A DNA stretch of 64,000 bases from JABGQS01 sp963674545 (GCA_963674545.2 CAXXFB010000001.1:310001-374000); one strand, 5' to 3'; positions 32,333 through 41,523 are shown, counted from the first letter of the stretch. Notes: generated from the sequence alone by a model not told the origin. Numbers and translations are program-made.

Positions 32333-34882
32333 CTATTTTGCCTCCAGCCAGTTATCTCCGCATCCTATGTCACAGAGCAGCGGTACATCTAGTTCGTAAG
32401 CATTTTCCATACATTCTTTCAGCAGCAGTTTAACAGCTTCGATCTCGTCGCCTGCTGCGTCTACAATCAGTTCGTCATGGACCTGAAGTATCAGCTTTGA
32501 TTTATAACCGCCTTTATTAAGCTTGTCATATACATCAATCATGGCTAGTTTTATTATATCTGCAGCTGTCCCCTGTATCGGAGTGTTAAGCGCAGCCCGT
32601 TCACCAAAAGAGCGAATATTGTAGTTGCTGGACTTAAGCTCCGGCAGATATCTCCTTCTGCCAAGAAGTGTTGTGACGTATCCGTCGGTCTTTGCTTTTT
32701 GTTTTATTTCGTCCATATACATTTTAACGCCGGAGAATCGTTCGAAGTATTTATTGATATAAATTCCGGCACGCTTTACAGATATATTCATGTTCCGAGA
32801 AAGACCAAAATCGCTTATTCCGTATACAATACCGAAGTTGACTGCCTTGGCATCACGGCGAAGGCTCTCTGTTACTTTTTCTACAGGCACTTCGAAAATC
32901 TCGGAAGCTGTTCTTGTGTGTATGTCTATTCCGTCTGCAAACGCCTGTTTCATAACAATGTCGTCTGATATCGAAGCGAGTATACGCAGTTCTATCTGTG
33001 AGTAGTCGGACGTTATGAGCTTGCGGCTGTCGTCTGACGGAAGGAACATTCTTCTTATCTCCCTGCCTTCAGCAGTACGTATGGGTATGTTTTGCAGATT
33101 AGGCTCTTTGCTGGATATTCTGCCAGTTACCGTTGAAACCTGAACAAAAGTCGTGTGTATAAAACCTTTATTATCCGCTATCTCTTTAAAACCGTCAATA
33201 TAGGTACTCTTTAGTTTTGTCAGCTGACGATAACGCATTATCAGTTCTATAACAGGATGTTTGTCGTAAAGCTTTTCTAATACATCGTTACCTGTTGAAT
33301 ATCCTGTTTTTGTTTTTTTAACAGCCGGCAGTCCTAAACGTTCGAATAACACCTGTCCAAGCTGCTTAGTGGAATTGATGTTAAAATCATCGTAGCCGCT
33401 TGTTTTGTATATACCTGAAGTAAGTTCATCGATTTCGCTTCCCAATTTTTCCGAAAATTCATTTAACAGAGATGCGTCTATTCTGAAGCCTGTGTTTTCC
33501 ATACCCAGCAAAACGCACATTAAAGGCATCTCTATATCATTAAACACGTACCAGAGGCCTTCGTCCTTTAGTATTTTTTCCTGCCGGTTCTTAATAGATA
33601 ACAGAGCTGAACAGTTACCGTTTAGGTTGTACTTTTCTATTAGACGAGAAAGGTTTGCATTAGCGTCTGCAGGATTTATAACGTATTGAGCTATGTTTAC
33701 GTCGAAGCAGACACCTTCGAGTTTTATGCGGCTTTCGTCCAGCATGTGTGAAGTATTCTTTGCTGAAAACATTACTTTATTTATACCGGCGTTTTCTAAA
33801 ACAGGCCGTAAAACTGATAGCACTATATCACGTGTGAAGTCTATGTTGAGAAGGGAATGTTCGCAGACTATCTTATATTCTTCGTTTTCTTTCAAAGCGA
33901 TATATATGTCATCATCGAAATGTAGCGCTATAATATCGGTTTCTTTAATTTTATCTATTGCATTTTTTAAGGAGTCCATGTTATTTATAACAGTTACGGT
34001 AACAGGTGATTCTATTGTTTTTTCATACCCAAGACGCTTGATAAGAGAATTGAAACCAAGTTTTTCGAAGACAGGTTTCGTATACTCTTCTTCAAATACA
34101 GGAGATGAAATTTCATCGAACGAAACGTCCAGCTCTATTTTATGGTCAATTTTCGCAAGTGCTCTGCTCATGTATGCAGCATCTCTGTTTTCTATAAGTC
34201 TTTCTTTTAATTTGCCGCTTATTTTATCTATGTTGTCATAGACACCGTCCATTGTCTTGTATTCATGCAGTAGCTTGAGGGCTGTTTTCTCTCCCACGCC
34301 TGGCACACCCGGGATGTTGTCGGAAGGATCTCCCATAAAGCCTTTTAAATCTATTATTTGTTTTGGCGTAAGACCGTACATCTCATTTAGCTTTTCAGAG
34401 TCGACAAGAACAGTTTCGCTTACACCTTTTCTTGTAAGCAGGACGCTGCTATTCTCATCAACAAGCTGGAAAATATCTTTATCACCGGTAACCAGAATAG
34501 AGCGCATGCCGCTGCCGGAAGCTTTTCTGGACATAGCTCCTAGGATATCGTCAGCTTCATAACCCTCTACTTCAAGAGTTTTTATGCCTATAGATTCAAG
34601 TGCGTCTTTAAGAATCGGGAACTGTGGTATAAGGTCATCCGGCATAGGTTTTCTTGTGCCCTTATAGTCATCATACATATCGTGCCTGAACGTTTTACCC
34701 TTTTTATCAAAAGCTACGATTATTGCATCGGGAGAATACTGCTCTATAGCAGAAAGAAGCATAGTGAAAAAACCGTATATAGCTCCGGAAGGCTTTCCGT
34801 CTTTTGTTGTGAAAGGCGGCATGGCGAAAAACGCCCGGTACATAAGGCTGTTGCCGTCAACTGCCATCAATGTCTTCTTCAT
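32333..34882 (-). CDS. polA: DNA polymerase I
   Basis: 849 residues. N-terminal 5'-nuclease domain (about 1-290, VDGNSLMYRAFFAMP, GYEADDILG, GDKDIFQLV, GDPSDNIPGVPGVGEKTA). A 3'-5' exonuclease-like domain (about 300-470) in which the usual DxE metal motif is replaced (IIALHFDDDIYIA), so proofreading is probably absent. C-terminal polymerase domain: motif A SDYSQIELRILA, motif B RRDAKAVNFGIVYGIS, motif C LQVHDELIVD. It fills gaps and removes RNA primers. AGGAGAAGCT precedes the ATG. First gene of the polA-coaE-transglycosylase-SBP-SpoU run. Confidence 0.97.
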   Translation of the reverse strand: MKKTLMAVDGNSLMYRAFFAMPPFTTKDGKPSGAIYGFFTMLLSAIEQYSPDAIIVAFDKKGKTFRHDMYDDYKGTRKPMPDDLIPQFPILKDALESIGIKTLEVEGYEADDILGAMSRKASGSGMRSILVTGDKDIFQLVDENSSVLLTRKGVSETVLVDSEKLNEMYGLTPKQIIDLKGFMGDPSDNIPGVPGVGEKTALKLLHEYKTMDGVYDNIDKISGKLKERLIENRDAAYMSRALAKIDHKIELDVSFDEISSPVFEEEYTKPVFEKLGFNSLIKRLGYEKTIESPVTVTVINNMDSLKNAIDKIKETDIIALHFDDDIYIALKENEEYKIVCEHSLLNIDFTRDIVLSVLRPVLENAGINKVMFSAKNTSHMLDESRIKLEGVCFDVNIAQYVINPADANANLSRLIEKYNLNGNCSALLSIKNRQEKILKDEGLWYVFNDIEMPLMCVLLGMENTGFRIDASLLNEFSEKLGSEIDELTSGIYKTSGYDDFNINSTKQLGQVLFERLGLPAVKKTKTGYSTGNDVLEKLYDKHPVIELIMRYRQLTKLKSTYIDGFKEIADNKGFIHTTFVQVSTVTGRISSKEPNLQNIPIRTAEGREIRRMFLPSDDSRKLITSDYSQIELRILASISDDIVMKQAFADGIDIHTRTASEIFEVPVEKVTESLRRDAKAVNFGIVYGISDFGLSRNMNISVKRAGIYINKYFERFSGVKMYMDEIKQKAKTDGYVTTLLGRRRYLPELKSSNYNIRSFGERAALNTPIQGTAADIIKLAMIDVYDKLNKGGYKSKLILQVHDELIVDAAGDEIEAVKLLLKECMENAYELDVPLLCDIGCGDNWLEAK

Positions 34883-34913
34883 AGCTTCTCCTGTTCATTT
34901 TTGTACTAGTGAC

Positions 34914-34942
34914 AGTATAATTTATCACAGCGTTATTTGCAA
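34914..34942 (-). promoter_or_regulatory. Promoter of the polA operon
   Basis: Minus strand: -35 TTGCAA (34937-34942), 17-bp spacer, -10 TATACT (34914-34919). Confidence 0.65.
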
Positions 34943-34997
34943 CTTTATAGAGCCATTAAATAAGCTCAGAAGATGAAAAGCATGGACACAAAACAAC

Positions 34998-35031
34998 AAA
35001 AAAAAGAAGTCGTGATTTTTGGGATCACGAC
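34998..35031 (-). terminator. Terminator of the hutP-cmk-plsC-ispH/S1 operon
   Basis: Minus strand: GTCGTGAT and ATCACGAC form an 8-bp stem around a 7-nt loop, followed by a T-rich run. Confidence 0.85.
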
Positions 35032-35097
35032 CAATGTAAAGGGGGTCTTAATATATTTTGTGAGGTCTTTAACTGCTTGCGCTATTTGCGCAAACTG

Positions 35098-37383
35098 TTA
35101 TTCTTCGATTTTGGGAAAGAAGTCACCAAGAGTCTGCGTGGACTCTTCAACGGGAGGAAGCTCATAACTGAAGTTGTCCTCCTTCACGTACTTCTCTTTC
35201 TTTTCTTCCGGTTTTTCTTCCGGCTCGAGCAATGCTTTCCTTGAAAGGCTTATTTTGCGTTTATCAGCATTGACATCTAGTATCTTTACTTCTATCTCGT
35301 CACCCAGACGAAGCTCGTCTTCAACACGCTCCAGCCTGTGATTAGTTATCTGAGATATGTGTATAAGTCCGTCTACAGTAGGCTCTAGCTGTACGAAAGC
35401 GCCAAAAGGAACTATTCTTACTATCTTGCCTTTTATAACGTCGCCAACATGGTATTTCTCTGGTACGAGGTCCCACGGTTTTGGAAGCAGCTGCTTGTAT
35501 CCCAGCGCTATCTTCTTCTTGGCTTTGTCAACATTGAGAATAAGGAGCTCCAGCTCCTGACCTTCGCTGACAACGTCTGACGGATGTTTGACTCTTGACC
35601 ATGCAAGGTCTGAAATATGCAGAAGGCCGTCGACTCCGCCGACATCTACAAATGCCCCAAAGTCTGTAAGACGCTTAACCGTGCCTTTAACAGTATCACC
35701 CTTTTTAAAGTTATCCCATACCTTTGTCTCTTTTTCACGTTTCTGTTTTAAAAGTACATTTTTATGGGAAGCTACAAGACGTTCCTGACGTTTGTCAGCG
35801 TCTATGAGCACCACTTCAACTTGCTGGCCTTCGAATTGTTTTAAATCTTCAATATATTTCAAAGACATATGAGAAGCAGGTATGAATGCGCTGTAACCTT
35901 CGACCTTTGTGGTTACGCCGCCTTTTACGGCTTTTTGAATGACGCAGGTATATACTTTATCTGAACCTACGTTTTCCTTCATCTTCTGCCACTTTTGTCT
36001 GCGTTCAATTCGTTTTCTTGACAACAGTACGTTGCCTTCACCGTCGTTGAGGCTTATAACTTCGGCTTCGATCTCGTCGCCTTCGCTGAAATTATCGATT
36101 AGTTCCTCATCGTCTGCCGATAGTTCGCTTTTTAGCATTACACCGTCAGATTTGTATCCGATATTAACACAGATGTCCGTATCGGTTATCTGTACGATTT
36201 TGCCTTTTACAAGCTGACCTTTTTTTAAACGGATTACGTTTTCAAGACCTTCCAGGAATACATCCTGTTCAGTTACCGTTTTTTCCTCGGCATCTTCTTC
36301 TGATTCCTCATTTTCTTCGGAAACAGTCTCTTCTTTCTCTTCAGGCTCTTCTGGAGTTGGTTCCTGTGTTTCCTCTGCAGCCGTTTCTTCATCAGCTTCG
36401 TCAGCAATTGTCTCTTCTGCAACCGGCTCTTGTACTTCCTCTGCTGCAGGTTCTTCCTGAACCTCGGCGGCTACTTCTTCATTCGAATCGGTATCCACCG
36501 TGTCGATGGCTGCATCCGTCGAAGCTGCTTCTTCTTCGCCTTCGATGGGCAGCACTTTCTCGTTTTCAATCATGTAGTCATAAACCTCCCTAATCATCGT
36601 ATCCGGCGTAGATGCACCGGCGACAATGCCTATTATACCACCATTACGTATTATTTCAAGTAATACTTCATTCTTTTCTTGAATATAATAAACACTTTTG
36701 CAAAAATTTAGACACAATTCGTAAAGTTTTCGAGTGTTGGAGCTTGATTCATCACCAACTACTATTATTGTATCGCATTTTAAAGCTAGTTCTTTAGCTT
36801 CTTTCTGCCTTTCACGTGTAGCGCTGCATATACTGCAAAATAGATTTAGCTTATCTATTTTTTCAGAGAGCAGTCCAACTATTTTCTCCCACTTTTCTTC
36901 AGTTATAGTTGTCTGTGCAACAACGACGGACTCATCTAATTCCGGAAGCTGAGTTATATCTTTTTCTGAGTTTACTACAAATGAATTATTACCCGACCAT
37001 CCAATTATCCCTATTACTTCAGGATGCCCGGATTCTCCGACAATTATTACCGGCAAGTCTGCATCTGCAGCTTTTTTAACTCTTTCATGAATAGCTTTAA
37101 CAAATGTGCAAGTAGCGTCAATATAACCTATATTCTTTTCTTCCAGACGCTTATATACATTTTCTGGTATGCCATGAGAGCGTATTACTACTGTTTCGCC
37201 GTCATTGACTTCATCTATGCTGTTTATACATCTGACACCCCGCTTTGTCAGTGAATCAACAACGTTCTTATTATGTATAAGCGGCCCTAAAGTAACAAGA
37301 TTCCGGTCTATGTTATTTTCTACCGAATCTACTGCACGTTTAACTCCGTAACAAAACCCGGCATGTTTTGCAAGTATAATCAC
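35098..37383 (-). CDS. ispH: Fused IspH (HMBPP reductase) and ribosomal protein S1
   Basis: 761 residues. Residues about 1-283 are IspH, the [4Fe-4S] enzyme making IPP and DMAPP: Cys in KHAGFCYGVKRAVD, IDATCTFVKAIH and CSICSATRERQ, and GASTPDTMIREV. A very acidic, Glu/Thr/Val/Pro-rich linker follows (about 284-385). Residues about 385-720 hold four S1 RNA-binding repeats (for example GTVKRLTDFGAFVDVGGVDG and GKIVRIVPFGAFVQLEPTVDG). The fusion is known in Clostridia and explains why no separate rpsA follows cmk. GTG start overlapping the plsC stop by one nt. The S1 part may bind mRNA or modulate translation; its link to isoprenoid synthesis is unknown. Confidence 0.95.
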   Translation of the reverse strand: MIILAKHAGFCYGVKRAVDSVENNIDRNLVTLGPLIHNKNVVDSLTKRGVRCINSIDEVNDGETVVIRSHGIPENVYKRLEEKNIGYIDATCTFVKAIHERVKKAADADLPVIIVGESGHPEVIGIIGWSGNNSFVVNSEKDITQLPELDESVVVAQTTITEEKWEKIVGLLSEKIDKLNLFCSICSATRERQKEAKELALKCDTIIVVGDESSSNTRKLYELCLNFCKSVYYIQEKNEVLLEIIRNGGIIGIVAGASTPDTMIREVYDYMIENEKVLPIEGEEEAASTDAAIDTVDTDSNEEVAAEVQEEPAAEEVQEPVAEETIADEADEETAAEETQEPTPEEPEEKEETVSEENEESEEDAEEKTVTEQDVFLEGLENVIRLKKGQLVKGKIVQITDTDICVNIGYKSDGVMLKSELSADDEELIDNFSEGDEIEAEVISLNDGEGNVLLSRKRIERRQKWQKMKENVGSDKVYTCVIQKAVKGGVTTKVEGYSAFIPASHMSLKYIEDLKQFEGQQVEVVLIDADKRQERLVASHKNVLLKQKREKETKVWDNFKKGDTVKGTVKRLTDFGAFVDVGGVDGLLHISDLAWSRVKHPSDVVSEGQELELLILNVDKAKKKIALGYKQLLPKPWDLVPEKYHVGDVIKGKIVRIVPFGAFVQLEPTVDGLIHISQITNHRLERVEDELRLGDEIEVKILDVNADKRKISLSRKALLEPEEKPEEKKEKYVKEDNFSYELPPVEESTQTLGDFFPKIEE

Positions 37384-37973
37384 TATTTAAATTTAGTTTC
37401 CTTTAAATCTTTAAGTTTGTGCTCCAAAAACTGGGTGGCGTTAGTAACAGTACTGGTGTTAGTTCCTTCGCCTACATAATCCGAGAGCTGCAGAGGTTCA
37501 CCAATAATCATCGTCATGCGTTTAAACAATTTGTACTCGCCCTTTATATATATTGGAATTACAGGAGCTTTGTTTTTAAGAGCTATCATTGATGTGCCGG
37601 GCTCAAATTTACGAAGGTCTCCGCCTTTCACACGAGTACCTTCCGGGAAAATGCCTAAAAGCTTATTGTTTCGCAGTACGTTGAAAGCATGACGGATAGC
37701 GGGAAGGTCTCCCTCTCCCCTGCGAACCGGAAAAGTTTTTACAAGAGTAAAAAAGATTTTAAGGAATTTGTTTTTAAAAAGTTCTATCTTGCCCATCCAA
37801 TATATTTGTCTGCGGAACATGATGGCAATAAAAAGCGGATCCCACATGCTGAGATGGTTACTTATTATAACCGCTTTCCCCTTTATTCTTGCGTTCTTCC
37901 TGCCAACAACTTTTGGAAGAAACAAGAAATAGATTACAGGTGTGCCTATGAACCTTAGTATATGATATATCAT
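37383..37973 (-). CDS. plsC: 1-acyl-sn-glycerol-3-phosphate acyltransferase
   Basis: 196 residues with a hydrophobic N-terminus. Catalytic HxxxxD motif NHLSMWDP (H40, D45), FPVRRGEGD and FPEGTRVKGG (about 114-123) are the acyltransferase signatures. It adds the second acyl chain to make phosphatidic acid at the membrane. Its ATG overlaps the cmk stop (ATGA) after an AGGAG site. Confidence 0.95.
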   Translation of the reverse strand: MIYHILRFIGTPVIYFLFLPKVVGRKNARIKGKAVIISNHLSMWDPLFIAIMFRRQIYWMGKIELFKNKFLKIFFTLVKTFPVRRGEGDLPAIRHAFNVLRNNKLLGIFPEGTRVKGGDLRKFEPGTSMIALKNKAPVIPIYIKGEYKLFKRMTMIIGEPLQLSDYVGEGTNTSTVTNATQFLEHKLKDLKETKFK

Positions 37974-38632
37974 TTGTTCTCCTGTATTATATAGCTTAAA
38001 AGCTTTTCTATGGCTTGAACTATAGTCAAATCAGTCGTATCTATAAGGACAGCGTCGTCTGCCTGCTTTAATGGCGCAAGCTTTCTGTGCGAGTCATTGT
38101 AGTCACGCTGTTTCATTTCTTCCAATACTTCTTTAAAAGGTTGAATCAGCCCTTTTTCGCAGTTTTCTTTATAGCGCCGATTTGCACGTTCTTCAACATC
38201 CGCAGTTACGTAGAATTTGTAGTCGGCGTCTGGAAGAACGAAAGTGCCGATGTCCCTTCCGTCAAGCACAATGTCGTATTCATTTGCGGTTTTACGCTGC
38301 ATATCTACAAGTTTGTAACGCACGCACGGGTAAGCAGAGATATCAGATGCGGCTGTTGATATCTGCGGAGTTCTTATATATGGCATCACGTTTTCACCGT
38401 TGTACAGGTTTTGCTGGGCGCCGTTAATAAAAACCGTACAAAAATCTATATTTTTCATAAGAGCTTCGACTTGTTCTTCATCTGAGATGTCTGTACCGGT
38501 CTGTAGTGCGGCGTATGCTGCACCCCTGTACATAGATCCAGTATCGAGGTAATAGATACCAAGACGCTTGGCCACAGCCTTGGCCAACGTGCTTTTGCCT
38601 GAACCTGCAGGCCCGTCTATAGCTATCTTCAT
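37970..38632 (-). CDS. cmk: Cytidylate kinase
   Basis: 220 residues. P-loop IDGPAGSGKSTLAKAVAKRLG at the N-terminus, YLDTGSMYRGAAY, and VLDGRDIGTFVLPDADYKFYV. It phosphorylates CMP and dCMP. It is coupled by 4-nt overlaps to hutP upstream and plsC downstream; cmk-plsC-ispH-S1 is a conserved clostridial order. Confidence 0.96.
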   Translation of the reverse strand: MKIAIDGPAGSGKSTLAKAVAKRLGIYYLDTGSMYRGAAYAALQTGTDISDEEQVEALMKNIDFCTVFINGAQQNLYNGENVMPYIRTPQISTAASDISAYPCVRYKLVDMQRKTANEYDIVLDGRDIGTFVLPDADYKFYVTADVEERANRRYKENCEKGLIQPFKEVLEEMKQRDYNDSHRKLAPLKQADDAVLIDTTDLTIVQAIEKLLSYIIQENK

Positions 38633-39039
38633 ATTACTCTATGCCCCAGGCCGATGGCTACTTCATTAAGATGCAATAGGCCGATCCCAAAGAATACCGA
38701 TACGGCGATATGCTCACTGCACCTTGCTATCCCTATCTTTCCACCAACATTTAGTCCAATGGCTTTTGACTGTATTTGTGAAATAGCTTCACGGATTGCC
38801 CCAGCAACAACGCCTTCTTCATGATGAGTTTCGCCGATTATGTTTTCACGTTTTGCGGCTACAACAGTACATTCTACTATTCGCATGGTTGAAGGAACGA
38901 ACTCTCCGCCAAAGTCAACTGCAGCTGTCAGAATACCTTTTTCAGCATAGCGGTCTTTTAGCATCTTTTCTTCCTCTCTGGAAGAAGAGAGAGCAAGACG
39001 TACGGCTGCTTTTGCAGTATCTTTACTTCCTGGCAACAT
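38629..39039 (-). CDS. HutP-family RNA-binding regulator
   Basis: 136 residues, close to Bacillus HutP in length. The C-terminal half carries the HutP pattern: ETHHEEGVVAGAIREAI with paired His for metal binding, GIARCSEHIAVSVFFGIG and HLNEVAIGLGHRVI. HutP is a metal- and histidine-dependent antiterminator that binds RNA and opens a terminator ahead of the histidine-use genes. No hut gene is in the window; instead this gene leads a cmk-plsC-ispH/S1 operon, so its ligand and RNA target may differ. GGAGG precedes the ATG. Confidence 0.88.
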   Translation of the reverse strand: MLPGSKDTAKAAVRLALSSSREEEKMLKDRYAEKGILTAAVDFGGEFVPSTMRIVECTVVAAKRENIIGETHHEEGVVAGAIREAISQIQSKAIGLNVGGKIGIARCSEHIAVSVFFGIGLLHLNEVAIGLGHRVI

Positions 39040-39071
39040 TTTATTACCTCCGATGATTTGCCTTAGGCTTT

Positions 39072-39100
39072 ATTATATAGAACTTACACCTAATTAACAA
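39072..39100 (-). promoter_or_regulatory. Promoter of hutP-cmk-plsC-ispH/S1
   Basis: Minus strand: -35 TTGTTA (39095-39100), 17-bp spacer, -10 TATAAT (39072-39077), about 33 bp before the hutP start. Confidence 0.65.
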
Positions 39101-39234
39101 TAAAAAAATATGTATATAAAGTGAATTCTAAAATGGCAGTTTTATTCAGATATTAGTTTTTTTGCTTTTCAGAGCAGTAAAAAAGGTTTATTATATTAGT
39201 TGATAGATATAAAAAAAATAGGAGTGTGAATGAT

Positions 39235-40362
39235 ATGGGCTTAATGGACTTTATTAAATCGGAACTTATAGATATAATCGAATGGACTGATGATGATGCC
39301 GGAGAAATTATAGTATATAAATACCCTGATGAAGATAAAGAGATAAAGAACAAAGCGCAGCTTATCGTGCGTGAATCACAAGTGGCTGTCTTTGTGAACG
39401 AAGGAAAGATAGCTGATGTGTACGGTCCGGGCAAATATGAACTTGCTACGGCTAACATGCCCATACTTTCAACACTGAAGGGCTGGAAATACGGCTTTGA
39501 ATCTCCATTCAAGGTTGATGTATATTTTGTTAATACAAGACAGTTCATTAACCAGAAATGGGGAACTCAGAATCCTGTTGCGATGCGTGACAAGGATTTT
39601 GGAATGGTACGTATACGTGCATTCGGCATCTACTCATTCAAGGTAAATGATGCGGCTACTTTCCTTCGTGAGGTGTTTGGAACATGCGCTACTTATGAAA
39701 CAGATGATATTACAGACCATCTGAAGAGCTCAATGGTTTCAGAGCTTTCTGATCTTCTTGCAGAATCCGGCGTTCCTATGCTTGACATGGCAACGCAGTA
39801 TAATGAGCTATCTAAATTCGGACTAGAGAAATTTGCACCGATATTCATCGGCTTTGGCCTGGAACTTAAAACTTTCAAGATAAACAACATATCTGTTCCA
39901 AAAGAAGTCGAGCAAATGATAGACACAAAAACTCAGATGGGCGTTCTTGGAGATATGGGACAGTATACGCAGTTTCAGACTGCACAAGCTATAAAGGACG
40001 CTGCCAACAACGAAAGCGGCGGTCTTGCAGGCGCAGGCGTAGGTTTAGGCGCAGGCGTGACAATGGGTAATGCTATGGCTGGAGCTTTCAGCCAGCAGGC
40101 TGCAGCGGCTCAAGCGCCGCTCGTAAAATGCCCAAAATGCGGAGCTAACATAAAACAGGACGCAAAATTCTGTCCAGAGTGTGGAAACGACATGGGACCG
40201 CAGACAGGCAGATGTGTCAAATGCGGTGCTGACATGAAGAAGGGAGCAAAGTTCTGTCCGGAGTGCGGCGCAAAACAGACGACTCCTGTATGTTCAAAAT
40301 GCGGCACACAGCTTGAACCCGGCGCTAAATTCTGCCCAGAGTGCGGAACAAAGACAGAGTAG
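39235..40362 (+). CDS. SPFH-domain protein with C-terminal zinc ribbons
   Basis: 375 residues from the ATG at 39235 (AGGAG 10 nt upstream; an in-frame GTG at 39226 is too near that site). Residues about 1-255 match the SPFH 'virion core protein' family: LIDIIEWTDDDAGEIIVYKYP, QLIVRESQVAVFVNEGKI, FGMVRIRAFGIYSFKV. A Gly/Ala-rich stretch (about 260-290) follows, then three CxxC...CxxC zinc ribbons (CPKCGANIKQ...CPECG, CVKCGADMKK...CPECG, CSKCGTQLEP...CPECG). No transmembrane helix is evident. SPFH proteins form membrane-associated oligomeric scaffolds; the role of this family is unknown. It is followed 9 nt later by another zinc-ribbon gene. Confidence 0.88.
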   Translation: MGLMDFIKSELIDIIEWTDDDAGEIIVYKYPDEDKEIKNKAQLIVRESQVAVFVNEGKIADVYGPGKYELATANMPILSTLKGWKYGFESPFKVDVYFVNTRQFINQKWGTQNPVAMRDKDFGMVRIRAFGIYSFKVNDAATFLREVFGTCATYETDDITDHLKSSMVSELSDLLAESGVPMLDMATQYNELSKFGLEKFAPIFIGFGLELKTFKINNISVPKEVEQMIDTKTQMGVLGDMGQYTQFQTAQAIKDAANNESGGLAGAGVGLGAGVTMGNAMAGAFSQQAAAAQAPLVKCPKCGANIKQDAKFCPECGNDMGPQTGRCVKCGADMKKGAKFCPECGAKQTTPVCSKCGTQLEPGAKFCPECGTKTE

Positions 40363-40371
40363 GTGAAGCCA

Positions 40372-41475
40372 ATGAGTGTTAATCACGCAATTAACGATAG
40401 TTTTAAATGCCCGTCTTGTGGTGCTGATATGCGTTATGATCCTGCTTCCGGCATGCTTAAATGTGATTACTGCGACCGTGAAGAGGCTATTGACGCAACA
40501 AATAAAGATATAGTTGAATATGACTTTAATTCTGCCGAGAATGATGAATCTTTGCGAGACTGGGGTACGCAGACGAAAACAATACAGTGTGAGAACTGCG
40601 GTGGTACTACAATAGTACCCGCTGAACAGAGAACGATATCCTGTTCTTTCTGTGGCAGCCCGAAAGTTCTTGCAATTGAGGAACTTCCCGGTATAAAACC
40701 TGAATCTCTTATTCCTTTCAAGATTGGAGATGATGATGCCAAGAAGCTTTTCATGAAGTGGATAAGCAAAAGAAGGTTTGCACCATCTGCACTTAAAAAG
40801 AATGTAAGGGCAGATAATTTAAGAGGCGTGTATATCCCCTACTGGTCTTATGATACAAATACTCAGTCTTTTTACACCGGACAGGCAGGTGACTATTATT
40901 ATGAAAATGAAACATACACCGTTACTGTGAACGGCAGAGTGGAGACAAGAACAAGACAGGTTCAGAAAATCCGCTGGAGATTCGTTTCAGGAACTTATGA
41001 CAAGGTTTTCGACGATATAATATTTAACGACTCGGGCAATGTTGACCAAACGATAATTGAAAGAATAGAACCTTTTATGCTTAACGAACTTTTGCGTTAT
41101 AATCCTAAGTTCCTTGCAGGCTTTGAGGCGGAGCGTTACAAGGCAGGGCTGAAGACTGTTTGGGAACGTGCAAAGATAAGAATTGACAATATATTGAGAA
41201 ATGACGTCAAGGCTATCATTCTTAGGGGTTGCGATGAGGTCGGAAAGCTCAATGTAAACACTAATTATAAGGACATTAAGTATAAGCACATGCTGCTTCC
41301 GGTATGGATATCGTCATATACATACAGGGAAAAACTATACAATTTCTATATTAACGGACAGACTGGCGAAGTTCAGGGACGTGCGCCAAAGAGTGTGTTG
41401 AAGATAACAGCTCTTATTGCAGGAATAGCCGCTATCGCAGTAGCAGCTTACTTTATAATTAAGCTGTTTGCGTAG
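40372..41475 (+). CDS. TFIIB-type zinc-ribbon protein with C-terminal membrane anchor
   Basis: 367 residues from the ATG at 40372 (AGGTG site 7 nt upstream; a GTG nine nt earlier is an alternative). Two N-terminal zinc ribbons: CPSCGADMRY...CDYCDRE (about 12-35) and CENCGGTTIV...CSFCGSP (about 72-95). A central domain has the repeated pattern of aromatic and basic residues seen in 'TFIIB-type zinc ribbon-containing' bacterial proteins (YIPYWSYDTNTQSFYTGQAG, KHMLLPVWISSYTYREKLY), ending in one transmembrane helix (about 345-365). Biochemical function unknown. Its pairing with an SPFH/zinc-ribbon protein suggests a membrane-linked complex. Confidence 0.85.
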   Translation: MSVNHAINDSFKCPSCGADMRYDPASGMLKCDYCDREEAIDATNKDIVEYDFNSAENDESLRDWGTQTKTIQCENCGGTTIVPAEQRTISCSFCGSPKVLAIEELPGIKPESLIPFKIGDDDAKKLFMKWISKRRFAPSALKKNVRADNLRGVYIPYWSYDTNTQSFYTGQAGDYYYENETYTVTVNGRVETRTRQVQKIRWRFVSGTYDKVFDDIIFNDSGNVDQTIIERIEPFMLNELLRYNPKFLAGFEAERYKAGLKTVWERAKIRIDNILRNDVKAIILRGCDEVGKLNVNTNYKDIKYKHMLLPVWISSYTYREKLYNFYINGQTGEVQGRAPKSVLKITALIAGIAAIAVAAYFIIKLFA

Positions 41476-41489
41476 AATAATCTAAACAG

Positions 41490-41523
41490 AGAGCTGTCAG
41501 TTTATAAATTGACAGCTTTTTTA
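41490..41523 (+). terminator. Terminator of the SPFH/zinc-ribbon operon
   Basis: AGCTGTCA and TGACAGCT form an 8-bp stem followed by a run of T residues. Confidence 0.9.

Noticed and set aside
33693..34241. 182-codon plus-strand open frame
   Set aside because: Antisense to polA; no recognisable domain.
36300..36540. Repetitive GAA/GAG-rich sequence as a DNA repeat element
   Set aside because: It encodes the acidic linker of the IspH-S1 fusion in frame; no exact repeat unit is present.
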